This document shows, in pieces, positions 45,241-56,598 of a stretch of DNA of 64,000 nucleotides (position 1 is its first letter; each line of letters begins with the position of its first letter). Below the pieces are notes generated by a model that saw only the letters and a list, made by a program, of their open reading frames with translations, did no database searches and was not told where the DNA came from. The stretch is from positions 115,479,140-115,543,139 of the forward strand of contig NC_081410.1 of assembly GCF_030272615.1 (NCBI RefSeq), read 5' to 3'. A program made the position numbers and the translations under genes. The stretch comes from Cryptomeria japonica (Eukaryota > Streptophyta > Pinopsida > Cupressales > Cupressaceae).

Positions 45241-46159
45241 AAGCAAACCTTGTTACCCTTGGAGGAATTTTTGAAGAATGAAGTCTGTATGAATGCTAGA
45301 ATCTGTTTGGTAGATGGAAGGAAATTCTTGGATGGATTGAGACATGAGAATGTGTGTTTTGCATTAATTCCTAAGAAGACTGAGAAACCGGAACTAGAAG
45401 AACACCCGGAACAGATAAAAGATTTGTTGATAGAATATGAAGACATCATTTCAGATAATGTACCTGATGGATTGCCACCTGTGAGAAGTATTAGTCATTG
45501 CATCGACTTGGTTCTCAGAGCTAGTTTGCCTAACAAAGCTGCACACCAGTTGACACCGGCAGAGAATGAAAAACTAAATAGACAAGTGCAAGAGCTGTTG
45601 AAGAAAGGTTTGATCAGGGAGAGTCTGAGCCCTTGTGCAGTACCAACAGTATTAGCACCTAAGAAGAATGGAGAATGGAGAATGTGTATTGATTCCAGAG
45701 CAATAAACAAGATCACACTGAAATACCGGTTTCCTTTGCCTAGGATGGATGACATAATGGACTATTTGAGTGGAGCAAAATATTTTACAAAGATAGATTT
45801 GAAGAGTGGATATCATCAGATGAGGATCAGAGAAGGTGATGAGTGGAAGACAACATTTAAGACAAATGAAGGACTGTATGAATGGTTGGTGATGCCTTTT
45901 GGATTGACTAATGCACGGAGTACTTTCATGAGGCTGATGAATGAGGTATTGAAGAAATTCTTGGGTAAGTTTGTTATTGTGTATTTGGATGACATTCTGA
46001 TTTTCAGTAAGACAAAAGAGGAGCATTTGTTGTAGTTAAGACAAGTTTTGTAGAAGTTGAGAGGAGAAATTGCTGATCAATATCAAGAAGTGTACTTTCA
46101 TGAAGGATGAGTTAGTCTATTTGGGATTTGTGATATCAAAGGATGGTTTGAAGATGGAT
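45226..46159 (+). pseudogene. Chromovirus reverse transcriptase
   Basis: A long open frame 45,226-46,035 with [78 protein letters not shown] and the active-site [11 protein letters not shown] stop at 46,033 and a shift follow; the thumb continues as NIKKCTFMKDELVYLGFVI to GLKMDQ at 46,159, where foreign DNA begins. YLDD and the DLKSGYHQ palm are standard for chromoviruses. Confidence 0.9.
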
Positions 46160-46606
46160 CAGGGCATATCCCACCACAGCGGTCACAACCTTAGAAGGGG
46201 GTCACAACCCTCCACCGCATGGAAAGATATAAGTAGAGCACGCCCAACTTTCAGAATATTAGTATAGGTCCACACGCTACAACAATGATCTCCATCCGCC
46301 AAGTCTCGAACATGATCACCAACAACATTCTGAAACTCCACCAGAAGCTACACCAACACCACTTATGCGATTCATCAAAGATCTTCATCAAAAGCTCTGC
46401 TGGTGAAACCCTCGCCGGAACCAGAAACCAAGCTTCTAAGCAAACAGGATAGCATAAATGGATTTAAGCTTCCATTTGGGCATTAGAAGATAAAGATTAA
46501 AGGGTCTGTTTGGTGGCCAATGATCTGGTGGAGAAGCTTGAAAAATGGGAGGATGTGGAGGGAGAAATTAAGTCCTTCAATAAGGAGGTGGACTGAAAGA
46601 AAGAGA
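46160..46606 (+). other. ~445-bp foreign insert in the chromovirus pol
   Basis: Pol motifs stop at GLKMDQ and resume at EKVKAIVEWPTP; the family normally has these directly joined. The insert has two gene-like pieces: an ATG-started run of ~54 codons from about 46,287 (MISIRQVSNMITNN), and at 46,515-46,595 a run LVANDLVEKLEKWEDVEGEI ending in a stop. No inverted ends or clear target duplication. It may be a captured host gene fragment. Confidence 0.6.
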
Positions 46607-46608
46607 GA

Positions 46609-47337
46609 ATGGAGAAAGTGAAAGCAATTGTTGAGTGGCCTACACCGAAAAGCATTGGAGAGGTAAGATCATTTCATGGATTGGGTAATTTTTACTGGAA
46701 GTTTATCAGAAATTTTAGTTCAGTTTGTAACCCTATGACTGAGACCATGAGAGGAGGTCGAAAGGAATTCAAGTGGACAAATGGAGCAAACAAAAGTTTT
46801 GAACTGTTGAAGCAGAAAGTGACTGAGCAGCCTGTGTTAGGTTTACCGAATTTCATTAAAGTATTTCAAGTGGATTGCGATGCAAGTGGAACAACAATAG
46901 GATCAGTCTTGAGTCAGGAAGGGAGAGCAGTAGCTTATTTCAGTGAGAAATTGAATGATGCCCAGAGGAGATATTTAGTGTATGATCGGGAGTTTTATGC
47001 CATAGTTCAAGCCTTGAAGAAGTGGAGACATTACTTGTTGCCTAAGGAGTTTGTTTTGTATATAGATCATCAAGCTTTGCATTAATTGAGCAGTCAGATT
47101 AAGTTGAATCAGAGACATATGAGATGGGTAGAATTCTTGCAAAGTTACACCTTTGTGTTGAAGCATAGAAGTGGGAAATCTAACAAAGTTGCTGATGCAT
47201 TGAGTCGGAGAAGGAATTTGTTGACAGAGATGAGAGCGACAGTATTAGGATTTGAAGATTTGAAGACCTTGTATGATGATGACACGGATTTTGCAGAACC
47301 TTGGAAAGCATGTAGAGAACACTTTGGAAGAAGATGA
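46609..47337 (+). pseudogene. Chromovirus RT connection and RNase H
   Basis: KSIGEVRSFHGLGNFYWKFI, then RNase H: FQVDCDASGTTIGSVLSQEG, AVAYFSEKLNDAQRRYLVYD, YAIVQALKKWRHYLL and IDHQALH. A stop replaces the Tyr codon expected after the His, then SSQIKLNQRHMRWVEFLQ and HRSGKSNKVADALSRR. Acidic residues of the RNase H centre (D of VDCDASG, E of DREFYA) are visible. Confidence 0.9.
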
Positions 47338-48110
47338 AGACAAATTTGAAGTTCAGTTCTACTTTTCATCCACAGATTGATAGACAGACAAAAGTTGTTA
47401 ATCGGAGTTTGGGAAACATGTCAAGATGTTTAGTGGGAGATAAAACCGGAAGTTGGGATTTAATCCTTGCACAAGTAGAGTTTGCTTACAACAACTCAGT
47501 GAATAGAAGTACCAGAAGAACACCTTTTGAGATTGTTACCGGAGTGCATCCTAGAGGTATATCAGAATTGAGAGACATTGGCAGTGAAGATCGGAGGAGT
47601 TCAGAAGCAGAAGACTTTGCAGATCACATGGCAGCATTGCATATTCAGGTTAAGCAGCATTTGAAAGACATGAACATCAAATATAAGGAGAAGGCAGATG
47701 AGAAGAGGAGACATAAGGAATTTGAAGTTGGCGATGAAGTGATGGTATATCTGAGAAAAGAGAGATTCTCGGTTGGAACTTATAACAAGTTGCAAATGAG
47801 GAAGTTTGGACCTTGCAAAATTTTGAGGAAGTTCAGTTCTGGAAATACATATGAAGTGGAGTTATCAGATAGTCTGAGTATTTCACCTGTGTTTAACATT
47901 GCAGATCTTCATGAGTATCATGAACCGGAATTCAGTAAGGACAGTATTACAGACTTGGAGAAACAGTTGCCCCGGAAGGAACCGGATCAGATTGAAGAGA
48001 TTTTGGACAGTAGGATTGGGCGTAGTACCCGGAGCAGTTAGTATAAGGAATATCTTGTGAAGTGGAAGGACAAACTAGTTGAAGATTCATCTTGGATTTC
48101 TTAGGTAGAG
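47334..48110 (+). pseudogene. Integrase C-terminal remnant with chromodomain
   Basis: Starts inside the catalytic core: FSSTFHPQIDRQTKVVNRSL. The family has Glu (the third acidic residue of DDE) in QTEVVNR; here it is Lys. The zinc domain and first two catalytic Asp are deleted between 47,330 and 47,340. The C-terminal part follows (VGDEVMVYLRKERF, YNKLQMRKFGPCKIL, VFNIADLHEY), then a chromodomain (QIEEILDSRI, YLVKWKDKLVEDSSWIS) with one internal stop. Chromodomains steer insertion to marked chromatin. Confidence 0.9.
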
Positions 48111-48369
48111 GTAGATCGCTTTGGTTTCCCTCTGACCCCAACAAAGTGAGAGACTCACTTTTTCAATAATCCTGGATGTTTGATGCAGGAGCATCCTCGG
48201 TTCATAGCAATCTTGCATCAACCAAAAACATTGTCCTTTCTGTTTGCAGTTTCAGTTTTCCTTTCTATGTGTCTCGGTTTTGGCTCACCGGATCCTGTGG
48301 AGTTGGATTCTACTTGAAGACTTGATCATCTTTCTTGCTTCCAGACCGCATCGCTTTTGGATCATTATC

Positions 48370-48973
48370 TGACAAGATATTGTTACCAGTTTCCATGACA
48401 GCTTCTTGTTACCGGTTGGCAGTTATTGTTACCAGTTGCCTAGACCTATTTTGGGTGATTTATCGGAACCCATTCAGAAGCTTGCGGAGCCTTGGGCATT
48501 GATTCCGATGTTCCTGGGTGTGTGGCCGACCTTTTCCTGCAATCTACGTTTCATCCTTTGGATTTTTCGGAGGAATCTCTTGGCAAAGGCCAACCTTGTT
48601 TATTTTGCACGTTAGGTCTTGTTCTTCGGGTTTTGATCCCTTTTGGGCCGACTGGATCCTTTGGATCAATTTATATAATTGTAATTACGCATTAGAATGG
48701 AATCAATCAGAGAATTAAGTAGCTAGACTGTGCGTAGAAGATAGATCCCAAGATTCAAGGTCTCAGTTGTGACCTATTCTATATATTCTACCAGGCCTGT
48801 GAGCCGGTATCTTGTAACCCGATTGTTACTGGTTGGTTGTAATCAGTTTTCATGCAATAAAACAATCTGTTCTGCATTGCCTCCATTATATCTTTGTGTT
48901 TCTGTTGTGTTTACTCTTGTTGACCGGTCTAGATTGTTCTCATTGAGGTCCCTCCTCACCGGTGATTGCTTCA
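48370..48973 (+). mobile_element. 3' LTR of the chromovirus
   Basis: 604-bp counterpart of the 5' LTR, starting TGACAAGATATTGTTACC and ending CCGGTGATTGCTTCA. Confidence 0.85.
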
Positions 48974-51828
48974 CATGACAGGCTGACGAAAGACAGGGTC
49001 AACATGAGACGACCATACTCAACTTACGGTTAGGGTTTCCAGATGGCATGAGTTCTCTTTCCTTACCTCTCGACTTGATGATACTTCCCCTCCCTTCTCG
49101 GAGGACGACGAACTCCTGCACACACTTGGCCAGTTCAAACAGTTAGCTTGAAATCTGTCATAACTCTGACATTTCAAAAATATTATCAACAAAAGTAAAC
49201 ATCTTAAATGTCATCATGTTAAATATCAAAACATCAATTTAACAGTTATGAGTCATCATTTCATTATATTGAGCACAAATAACATCATTCAATTATAACA
49301 TGAACATCTAGGGCATCATCATTCAATTAAAACATGAAACATCTAGGGCACGATTAACATAGCATAAAAGAACTAGGGCACAAACAACATGGCGTAAATA
49401 TAGCATATAAACAACTAGGGCACAAGTGGGATGTAACATCCCTAGTTTCTAACCAACTTTAAGAGCAAAATTATGAATCTGCATAAGTTCACTTTTTCTT
49501 AGTTCTCTACATAGGTCAAGTTGCATAAGTTTTTTACTCGTGTCATTTGGGAAGCTAGGGTCTCATATTCATGCTTCAAGATATCCTTTAGTCTGCTCAT
49601 GCCATACTTGATGTTCTCAATGATTTCATGCTTTTTAAGTTGGTGGTGATTGTTTTTTATTTACTTGGATAACCAAGGGTTTCACAACAAATGCTATTGC
49701 AAGTTGAAGTTAATCGGTTATACAGTGGACATCATTCAATTCTCCAAGCTGTGGGTCTGAATTCTTTAATGTGAATCTCTGAGTTCACCTTGACATCCAT
49801 GATGTTGTCAGTGGGAGCCACTCAAGCTGTTTGAGCCATGTCACTTGGGTGGTAGTTTCTGGTCTGACAATGGATCCAGTTCATCATCAAAATCCTTTTG
49901 AAGTTCAGTGGCTGGACCCGGTTTTGTCCTCATAAATGCAGTTGTCTTGTAGGGGCAAACAAATACTTGTGGTAGTCAAGGTTGAATATTTTTAGATATT
50001 CATATTTTTCTCAAAATGGTATTTACTTCAAAAAATGGCACCTTGTTTTGAGTCTATATTCAAATTTATGGCTTCCAGAAGATAAAGGACAAATTGAGCA
50101 CTGAAGGGTGGAACTAGTAGTTACCATCCATTTTGAATGTGCAAGAAGAGGCAGCGATAAGGAAGTATTTTGTCTTCATATTGTCATCATTTGGGTTTCC
50201 AATTCAAGCTCAGAACATTTCTAAAGGGGTATGATGTTTCCCAAGGAGGCATAGGAGATGCTTTTAGCCATTTTCATAGCCATTAGGTGCGAGGGTGAAC
50301 ATTTTTGGGAGTTTGAATAAGCTAGTTGATTGTGCACAGTGCTAGTTGGTGAACTGAGATGTGATGGACACCTATCCACTGACTTGTAGAGTTCACATGC
50401 AGTGGTTACGATGTTGTTGACTGGATTAGTATCCATGAAAGCCTCATGAAGGCAGCGATCCTGTAACTGCATGTTCATAGTGGGTCAGAGGAAGCTAGTC
50501 CATTTGTTGGGGTTTTCTCATTGGTTTTCCCAGGGTGAATATTGTGTTCTCTTTTATGAGTGTTTTTAAATGTTCCATTACTGCTTTTTTAGTTCTTACA
50601 AGCTCAAATCAATCCACCACAAAGAATACAAGTAATTGATGAAACGTTAAGCAAGAAAGGTTTCTTAGTTCCACTCAAGAAGCAGGGGAAAGCATTCAGT
50701 CGACTCCTAATAATACAGCATATTAGTGGCATGACTAGAATATTTACACATTCATACAATGTATATAGCATGTTTTGTTCATGTGAAGGATTGTGTGAAT
50801 GTGTAGGTGGAAGCCATTAAAGAGGTTGTATAGCACATCTAAATTAAGTATTTATGTTGTTTAATTGGCCATGAGCTTGGAACAACACTTTTACAGTAAT
50901 GATTTGTTTGTGATGAACTAAGCAGTGGACAATCCATGCTAGTTTACAGATCAGTTTTCATCACATGTTGAAGATTGAATTCCAAGACGTCAATAACCAT
51001 CAGTTGAGGATGCTATCTTTTAGGTTTGTAGTTACACCAATTGTAAGAAGCAAATCACACTACTTTTGTTGGCTGCAAATGCACTTTTTGAACATATCAA
51101 GTGGTTTCTCCGAGCCTGCATTTGCAGATAATTTCCATCATCTGATATAGCAGTCAGGGATAATGTCCACCAAGCAGGGAGGAACTTATGAGAGTACTTT
51201 TAATAACTTACCTCATTTTTAATCTCTCTACATTGTAAATTCCACCTTGTCTGCTTGCCCTAGTATGCCATAGATAGATTCTTAGTTCACATGTACAGCT
51301 TAATAACTGCATCTCATTCATACTGAATGTGATGACTTTGCACACGTGCAGCTAATTAACTATATTTCACGTTGATTAAGGTGTCTATGCATGCTCAGTT
51401 CAAGGGAAGTTTGCATCTACTTAACCTGATCTTGTAAATCTGTGTGTACCACCAGGGATATATCATGTTTTATGAACCAAGTACGTGGATGTGGAGTGTG
51501 AACTAGACAAGACAGCTCTGAAAAGCTGTCTAAGACTAACAGATACAGTACCCAAATATTCTATTTATATATGTCACTGTCTTTGTAAATCTGTGTGTAC
51601 CTCCAGGGATATATCACTGTTCATTCATATATATATATATTCTTGTACCTGTATCCAAGGAAAAAAAACCGCCATACCGGGTTTTGATTCCCATACCTGA
51701 AACGGCAAATTAGCTTAATTCTGAAAAATATACAAACAGCTACAATAATAGTGTACAAGATGAAAGAGTTAAAACATATTCTGCTGTATTGGATGAGTTC
51801 CTCCAAAGGAATAAGAAGTAAAACAGTA
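48974..51828. other. Intergenic; decayed repeats, no gene supported
   Basis: Contains an AACTAGGGCACAA/ATCTAGGGCAC repeat at 49,300-49,435, a TGTAACATCCC LTR-start-like site at 49,437, copia LTR-like text (TTTTCCCAGGGTGAAT) at 50,510-50,580, and a partial duplication TAAATCTGTGTGTACC at 51,435 and 51,588. Frames are short and unrecognised. Confidence 0.4.
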
Positions 51829-51924
51829 AAACCTTATAGAAGGTTGAGAGCCAAAATAGTAATACTGCAGGCATACCCACTGTAAAGGGTGATGCAGGTC
51901 ATAAGGTAAACTTAAGACCAAATG
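51829..51924. repeat. ~96-bp dispersed repeat, second copy at 60,051-60,147
   Basis: AAACCTTATAGAAGG ... GGTCATAAGGTAAAC, nearly identical in both copies. Both have ACCTTAT and ATAAGGT inverted near the ends, ~75 bp apart. It flanks the copia/LTR complex on both sides in direct orientation. Not a canonical tRNA. Confidence 0.7.
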
Positions 51925-52497
51925 TCTTGTTTCCCTTTTGCATTTCTTTGCAGAAAGGATTTGGGGTTGACTGTTTATACTCTACATGTTACATCTAATT
52001 AGGCCGACCAAATTGATGTATCTCCTTGAGCAGATGATATATAAAGGATGAGATCTTTTGGAGTATTGTATGAGTTGGATGAGGTGTTGTATATGTTGTG
52101 TTGAGTAAGAGCTAAGGTGTGCAATTGTAGATGAGCAGTAATGAAGTCAGTTTAAGATGTTTAGAACAGTGAACTCTAATCAGCATTTCAGAGGATGCAT
52201 ATCTATCCAGTTCAGCAATAATTATTCATTGTAATAAGATCTATTTTATCTTTCCCTAAAGAAGTGATCTTCAGTGTTTTGCAAGTCCATTGTATCTTTC
52301 CCTAAGGTTGTGCGCCTTAGCCTGTGTTATAACCCTTGCTGCAATTTTATATCAGATTTGCAAAATTCTAATAACCCAACTCAAATTTACAATTTGCAAC
52401 CAAACGGGGAAATCGGTTATGCTGAAAATTGCACCAATGAATTTATAAACACTTAAAACCCTCATAAAAACATAAGAAGAAGATTCTGCAGATATTT

Positions 52498-53369
52498 TGG
52501 CATTATAACAGCATGCAAATATATGTTTATGACAGTCTACAAATCTACCATGAAGCATTACAAAATAGACTCCAGAAATGGAGCTCAAAGCTTCACAAAT
52601 CCACTATAAAATCCAAAATACTCTCCAAACTCCTCACACTTTCCCACAATAGAAAGATGCATGAAAATTAATGTCTAACAACAGCCAAGAACAGTAATAT
52701 ACGCTGTTATTACCAGCAATATAGATCTGAAAATGAACTAAGAAACTACATCACACTATCCATTACAATCCCTGTCAAAACAACACATATAAAATCTCTT
52801 TGAAGCACAACTGCAACCCCTGAATGTGATTGCCTTTGGAGACTTGTAAACACACTACCTGCAAGCCTCTATCCCCCTGGTTTATCAACCTGGAAGATCA
52901 CTCCTTCAATGGTTTCTCAGCCTTTGAAGAAAAACAACAAACCTTGTTGAAATGATAAGATAGAATAAATGAAATTGGAGCCAAAACAATACTTAAACCC
53001 CATAATAATTTGAATTCAAACTTGGTGCCCAAATCCAACGCCCAGGAGGGAAATATGTTTGTAATTCAAATTTGGAACATTCACTTGCCATTTGTCAACC
53101 ACCTTTCAACATTCCATTCCAAAACCCATTTCTCTCTCTTTATTTAACAACTTCTATTTCCTTTCACAAACTAAACTTTCTATTTCCAAACTCATGCCCC
53201 TTTTTTGGTTAGTAGTAACAATTCAAATTTATTTCCATTTATTCAGATTTGAAGAATTCCTTTTGGCAATTAGACTTTCCTAGTTTATTTGAAGGTTGTT
53301 ATTGACTATTTTAGATAACTGGGCTTGCTATAAATAGTGATTTGTTAAATTTAGAAAGGGGACATGACA
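52498..53369 (-). mobile_element. LTR, family B, left copy (872 bp)
   Basis: Direct repeat of 59,080-59,946 with a few percent difference. On the minus strand it starts TGTCATGTCCCCTTTC and ends in CA. The purine tract at 53,370-53,383 marks it as the 3' LTR of a minus-strand element. Confidence 0.8.
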
Positions 53370-53383
53370 AATCCTCCCTTCCC
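53370..53383 (-). other. Polypurine tract of the family B element
   Basis: Minus strand GGGAAGGGAGGATT directly before the LTR start TGTCATG. Confidence 0.75.
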
Positions 53384-53608
53384 AAAATTGCTTGTCCTCA
53401 AGTAATTGTAAATATGATGCTCCAAGGTCCTGATGCTAAAATAATCAATCATGTCAAACTACATAGGGAATCTAGATCGGGCACTTGTGAGAAGTTGCAT
53501 CTTCCTTTCAAGAATTTCACAAAAACTCTGAGAGGTGCACCAATTGTGAATGACATCTTTCAATGCATAACCAAATTTTCCATTCTATCATTTTCCAATT
53601 TTCTTCTT

Positions 53609-54372
53609 TCAAAACCTTACCTCTCCTAGCTCGGCTCCCAAACCATATAGTTGCACAACACTGAGAAACTTGTACCAGAAACTCCTTGTACATTTGATGA
53701 TGTTATGGATCTGAGTTTTTCTACTAGTAAGACCCTTATTATAGCCATTGCATCCACTACTACAGCTAATACACTTTTTGGAAATAATTCTTTCTTTCTC
53801 CTTCATAATACTGAAAAATAAATGATAAAAATGCACAACAGTGGCTCCATACATTAGCCCATTATGTGGATCATCATTTTTACCTTTATGGACTGATTTA
53901 TAACAGCAAATTCTCGACAATGGATCAGTCATTTCTGTTATACAACAATAACATTCATCCCATAATACTATAGGCACCCATATTGTAGATGATTTCTTAT
54001 CTTTGTGTAGAATGGTGTATCCTCTAAAATCATGCATCAGTATTTGACATTCTCAAAATATGAAGTGCCTTGATCTTTCTTCCATATCTTCTTCTTGGGT
54101 TTAGGTAAAAGATTCTCTATATGGAAAATGGACTCACCTTTCTTTCTATGACTATCATCTTGAAGCCTTTGCCAACATTGATCATAGAAATCTCTATACA
54201 TATCATCCTCATCCCTGCGATCTTCTCCAATATAGGATCTCCTCCCAATCAAAGGTATAGTAGTTGAATCATTTATAATTAACAAATAAAATCTTCTAGC
54301 CTCATGGCATAAGGAGACATTCCCCAAATTGAACATTCTAGTGTTAAAGATGGTAACTTCAGCAGATATCAT
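53609..54372 (-). pseudogene. Two adjoining unidentified minus-strand frames
   Basis: Frame 1 (54,037-54,372, 111 residues): MISAEVTIFNTRMFNLGNVS, LIGRRSYIGEDRRDED, LLPKPKKKIWKKDQG. Frame 2 (53,609-54,037, 142 residues): MHDFRGYTILHKDKKSS, WDECYCCITEM, IISKKCISCSSGCNGYNKG, Cys-rich. They join at a TGATG stop-start overlap, so they may be one gene with a shift. They lie between the family B 3' LTR and the copia LTR, so they are the only internal sequence of element B that remains. Not recognised; could be an extra 3' frame of the element or captured host sequence. Confidence 0.4.
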
Positions 54373-54389
54373 GCCTCTTGAGCTCTACA

Positions 54390-55014
54390 TGTGTTTTCGA
54401 TTTGCTTCATAAATAGTTGTAATGTGTATCGATTTCATCTTCCTCATAGCTGTCACTGACTCTAGCTGGAAATACGTTTCTTTTCCTCCGTTGCAGTTCA
54501 CCAGCTCATGGTGTATGTCGGTGATGATTGGCTTTCCACTTTCCGTATTCTCCTTCTTGTGGGTCTTGGTGTGTGCTATTTATACATTTGCTGAGGGTCA
54601 TCTAGAGTATGATTGACATTTTGTATTGATGATCTCTTGATTAAAAATTTCAGGAGTTGGATGCTGTGACTGTATATCTCTCTAATCTTCAGGGAAAATT
54701 ATCTTGTTCAGTTGTGTTCTTTGAGGTGTGCAGATTCTTTCTATTGACGTCTTATTCTACATTATTTTGTAAGCAGTTTTTCTGACAGTCATCTTCTATT
54801 TGAAGCATTATCAATCATTATAAAAATGACTGTCTTCTAAGTGTGACAGATTTGTACTTATTTGGAGCTATCAATAAAATCTATTTTGGTGTGGTTGGGT
54901 TTTTCACCCTCAGGTGGAGGGTTTTCCCAGGGTAATTTGTTGTGTTCTTGTTCTCTTAAGTTTTCTTAAGTTCTTTTATCTGTGTTTATAGCATTCTGGT
55001 TTCAGTTTTGAACA
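54390..55014 (+). mobile_element. 5' LTR of plus-strand copia element (left end uncertain)
   Basis: The right end is fixed by ...TTTTGAACA before the primer-binding site. Contains GTGGTTGGGTTTTTCACC and GAGGGTTTTCCCAGGG, the usual copia R/U5 text. No 3' LTR remains to define the left end. Confidence 0.65.
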
Positions 55015-55026
55015 TGGTATCAGAGC
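55015..55026 (+). other. Primer-binding site of plus-strand copia element
   Basis: TGGTATCAGAGC, exact initiator Met tRNA site. Confidence 0.9.
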
Positions 55027-55117
55027 GGGTATAAAAAATAAGATCCAGAATCAGATTGCTTAATTTTGAAATTCTCTTTATTTGAAGCCTTAGTCTGTTT
55101 ATTTCAATTTTTTCATC

Positions 55118-56023
55118 ATGGTGAATGGACTCAAAGTTGAAGACAGACTAGATGGTGTAGCCAATCACACTTCATGGAAATTTAGGATTCTTATTGTGCT
55201 AGAAGAGAATGATCTTTTTAACTATGTGAAGTCTGTTGTAGACGAATCTTCAGATGATACCGAGAAAGCTCAATGGAGGAAGAATAATCTCATGGCTAAA
55301 AAGATTCTAATTGATTCTGTTAAGGATCATCTAGTACCTGTTATATCCAAGTTGAATTCAGCCAAAGAAATGTTTGAGTGTCTTCAAAGCTTGTATGAAT
55401 TCAACAGTACCAGTAGAGCTCTAGCATTGAGACGTCAACTCCTTCATATCAAAATGGCTAGAGGTGAAACTGTTGTTTCTTTCTTTATGAAGATTACTGA
55501 ATTAAAGGATCAAATCAATGCTATTGGTGATTCTATTGAGGATAAAGATCTTGTTATGCTGGCCATGAATGGTCTTCCTCACTCTTGGGAATCTTTCATT
55601 CAAGGTATTAGTGGAAGAAATGAATTACCCAAGTTTGATCGATTGAGGGCTGATTGCATTCAAGAGGAATGCAGATTGGAGGCAAGAGGAATTGGACGTA
55701 AATCTCATCATGAAGAAGATCATGTTCTTGCTGCCCATACGTCTAAAAGAAGAGGAAGAAAATGAAACTTCAAAGAGAATAGAGATAGAAATTCTGATTC
55801 AGCTCCTGAATCTAAGAAAAGAAAGGATCTCTCTAGGGTACAATGCTTTAGATGTGACAAATTCGGTCATTTTGCTAGAGAATGTCCTTCAAGACCCAAG
55901 TCCCAAGATGCTGCAACAAATGTTGAAAATGTTTCTCCTCATAGAGAGTCTAGTGAAAATTCAGAAGGGTTCTTATTTATTTCTGCTCTTTCTAGTAACA
56001 TTCCTACTGATAGTGATTCATGG
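55118..56023 (+). pseudogene. Copia gag
   Basis: Starts MVNGLKVEDRLDGVANHTSW. Core: NLMAKKILIDSVKDHLVP, LQSLYEFNSTSRALALRRQL, MARGETVVSFFMKITELKDQ, LAMNGLPHSWESFIQGI. One stop at 55,763; the zinc knuckle CFRCDKFGHFAREC (about 55,849-55,890) continues in the same frame. A frameshift near 56,024 separates it from the protease. Confidence 0.9.
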
Positions 56024-56598
56024 CTTATGATAGTGGAGCCTCCTGCCATATCACTGGTTATCGTGAACACCTCTCCAACTTGAAGGAAAAAATTTCACAT
56101 CTTCAAGTTATCATTGGTGATGATGCATGTTATTCTTTGAAGGGTGCTGATTCTACTTCTTTTCAGTTGGATTCTGGAATTCCTCTTCTTCTGAGTGATA
56201 TCCTCTTTGTTCTTGGTATTAAGAGGAATCTGATTTCTATTTCAGCATTAGAAGACAAGGGTTATCATGTTGCTTTTGTTGATGGAAAAGTTCTTGCATG
56301 GAAGAACACCAGCATTCAGTCTGCACGTGATATTGGTGTTCGTCATGATAGTCTTTACAAGATTTCAACTCGTCCTATTCAAGCTTTAGCTCATGATTCT
56401 ACAAGCTCAAGTGAGTTTTGGCATAAAAGATTTGGTCATCTAAATTTCAGAACTTTATCTTCAATGGAGAAGGTGGTTGTTGGTATTCCAAAGCTGAATC
56501 AAAATCATGAAGGTGTCTGCAAGGGATGTGCTCTAGGTGAGAATGTTAAGAGTACTTTCTATAGTAGTGAAAATAGAGCAAAGGATATTCTAGAGTGA
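56020..56598 (+). pseudogene. Copia protease and integrase zinc domain
   Basis: YDSGASCHITGYREHLSN is the copia retropepsin active site. Then LSDILFVLGIKRNLISISAL, and the pre-integrase HHCC domain FWHKRFGHLNFRTLSSM with CKGCALGENVK. The frame ends at a stop at 56,598. Confidence 0.9.

Larger units (their letters stand above)
43014..48973 (+). mobile_element. Chromovirus (Ty3/gypsy with chromodomain), ~6 kb, degenerate
   Basis: Both LTRs are exactly 604 bp (43,014-43,617 and 48,370-48,973) and closely similar. Order is LTR, PBS, gag, protease, RT, RNase H, integrase remnant with chromodomain, LTR. Flanks GCCTA and CATGA do not match, so target copies have changed or an end is misplaced by a few bases. 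The leader is short and has no word array, unlike other elements here. Confidence 0.9.

Noticed and set aside
43014-48978. A 5-bp target duplication for the chromovirus
   Set aside because: Flanks GCCTA and CATGA do not match; shifting the ends by a few bases did not give a match either.
51829-51924. tRNA gene, suggested by 7-bp paired ends about 75 bp apart
   Set aside because: No T-loop TTCRA sequence, no anticodon arm that pairs; not a cloverleaf.
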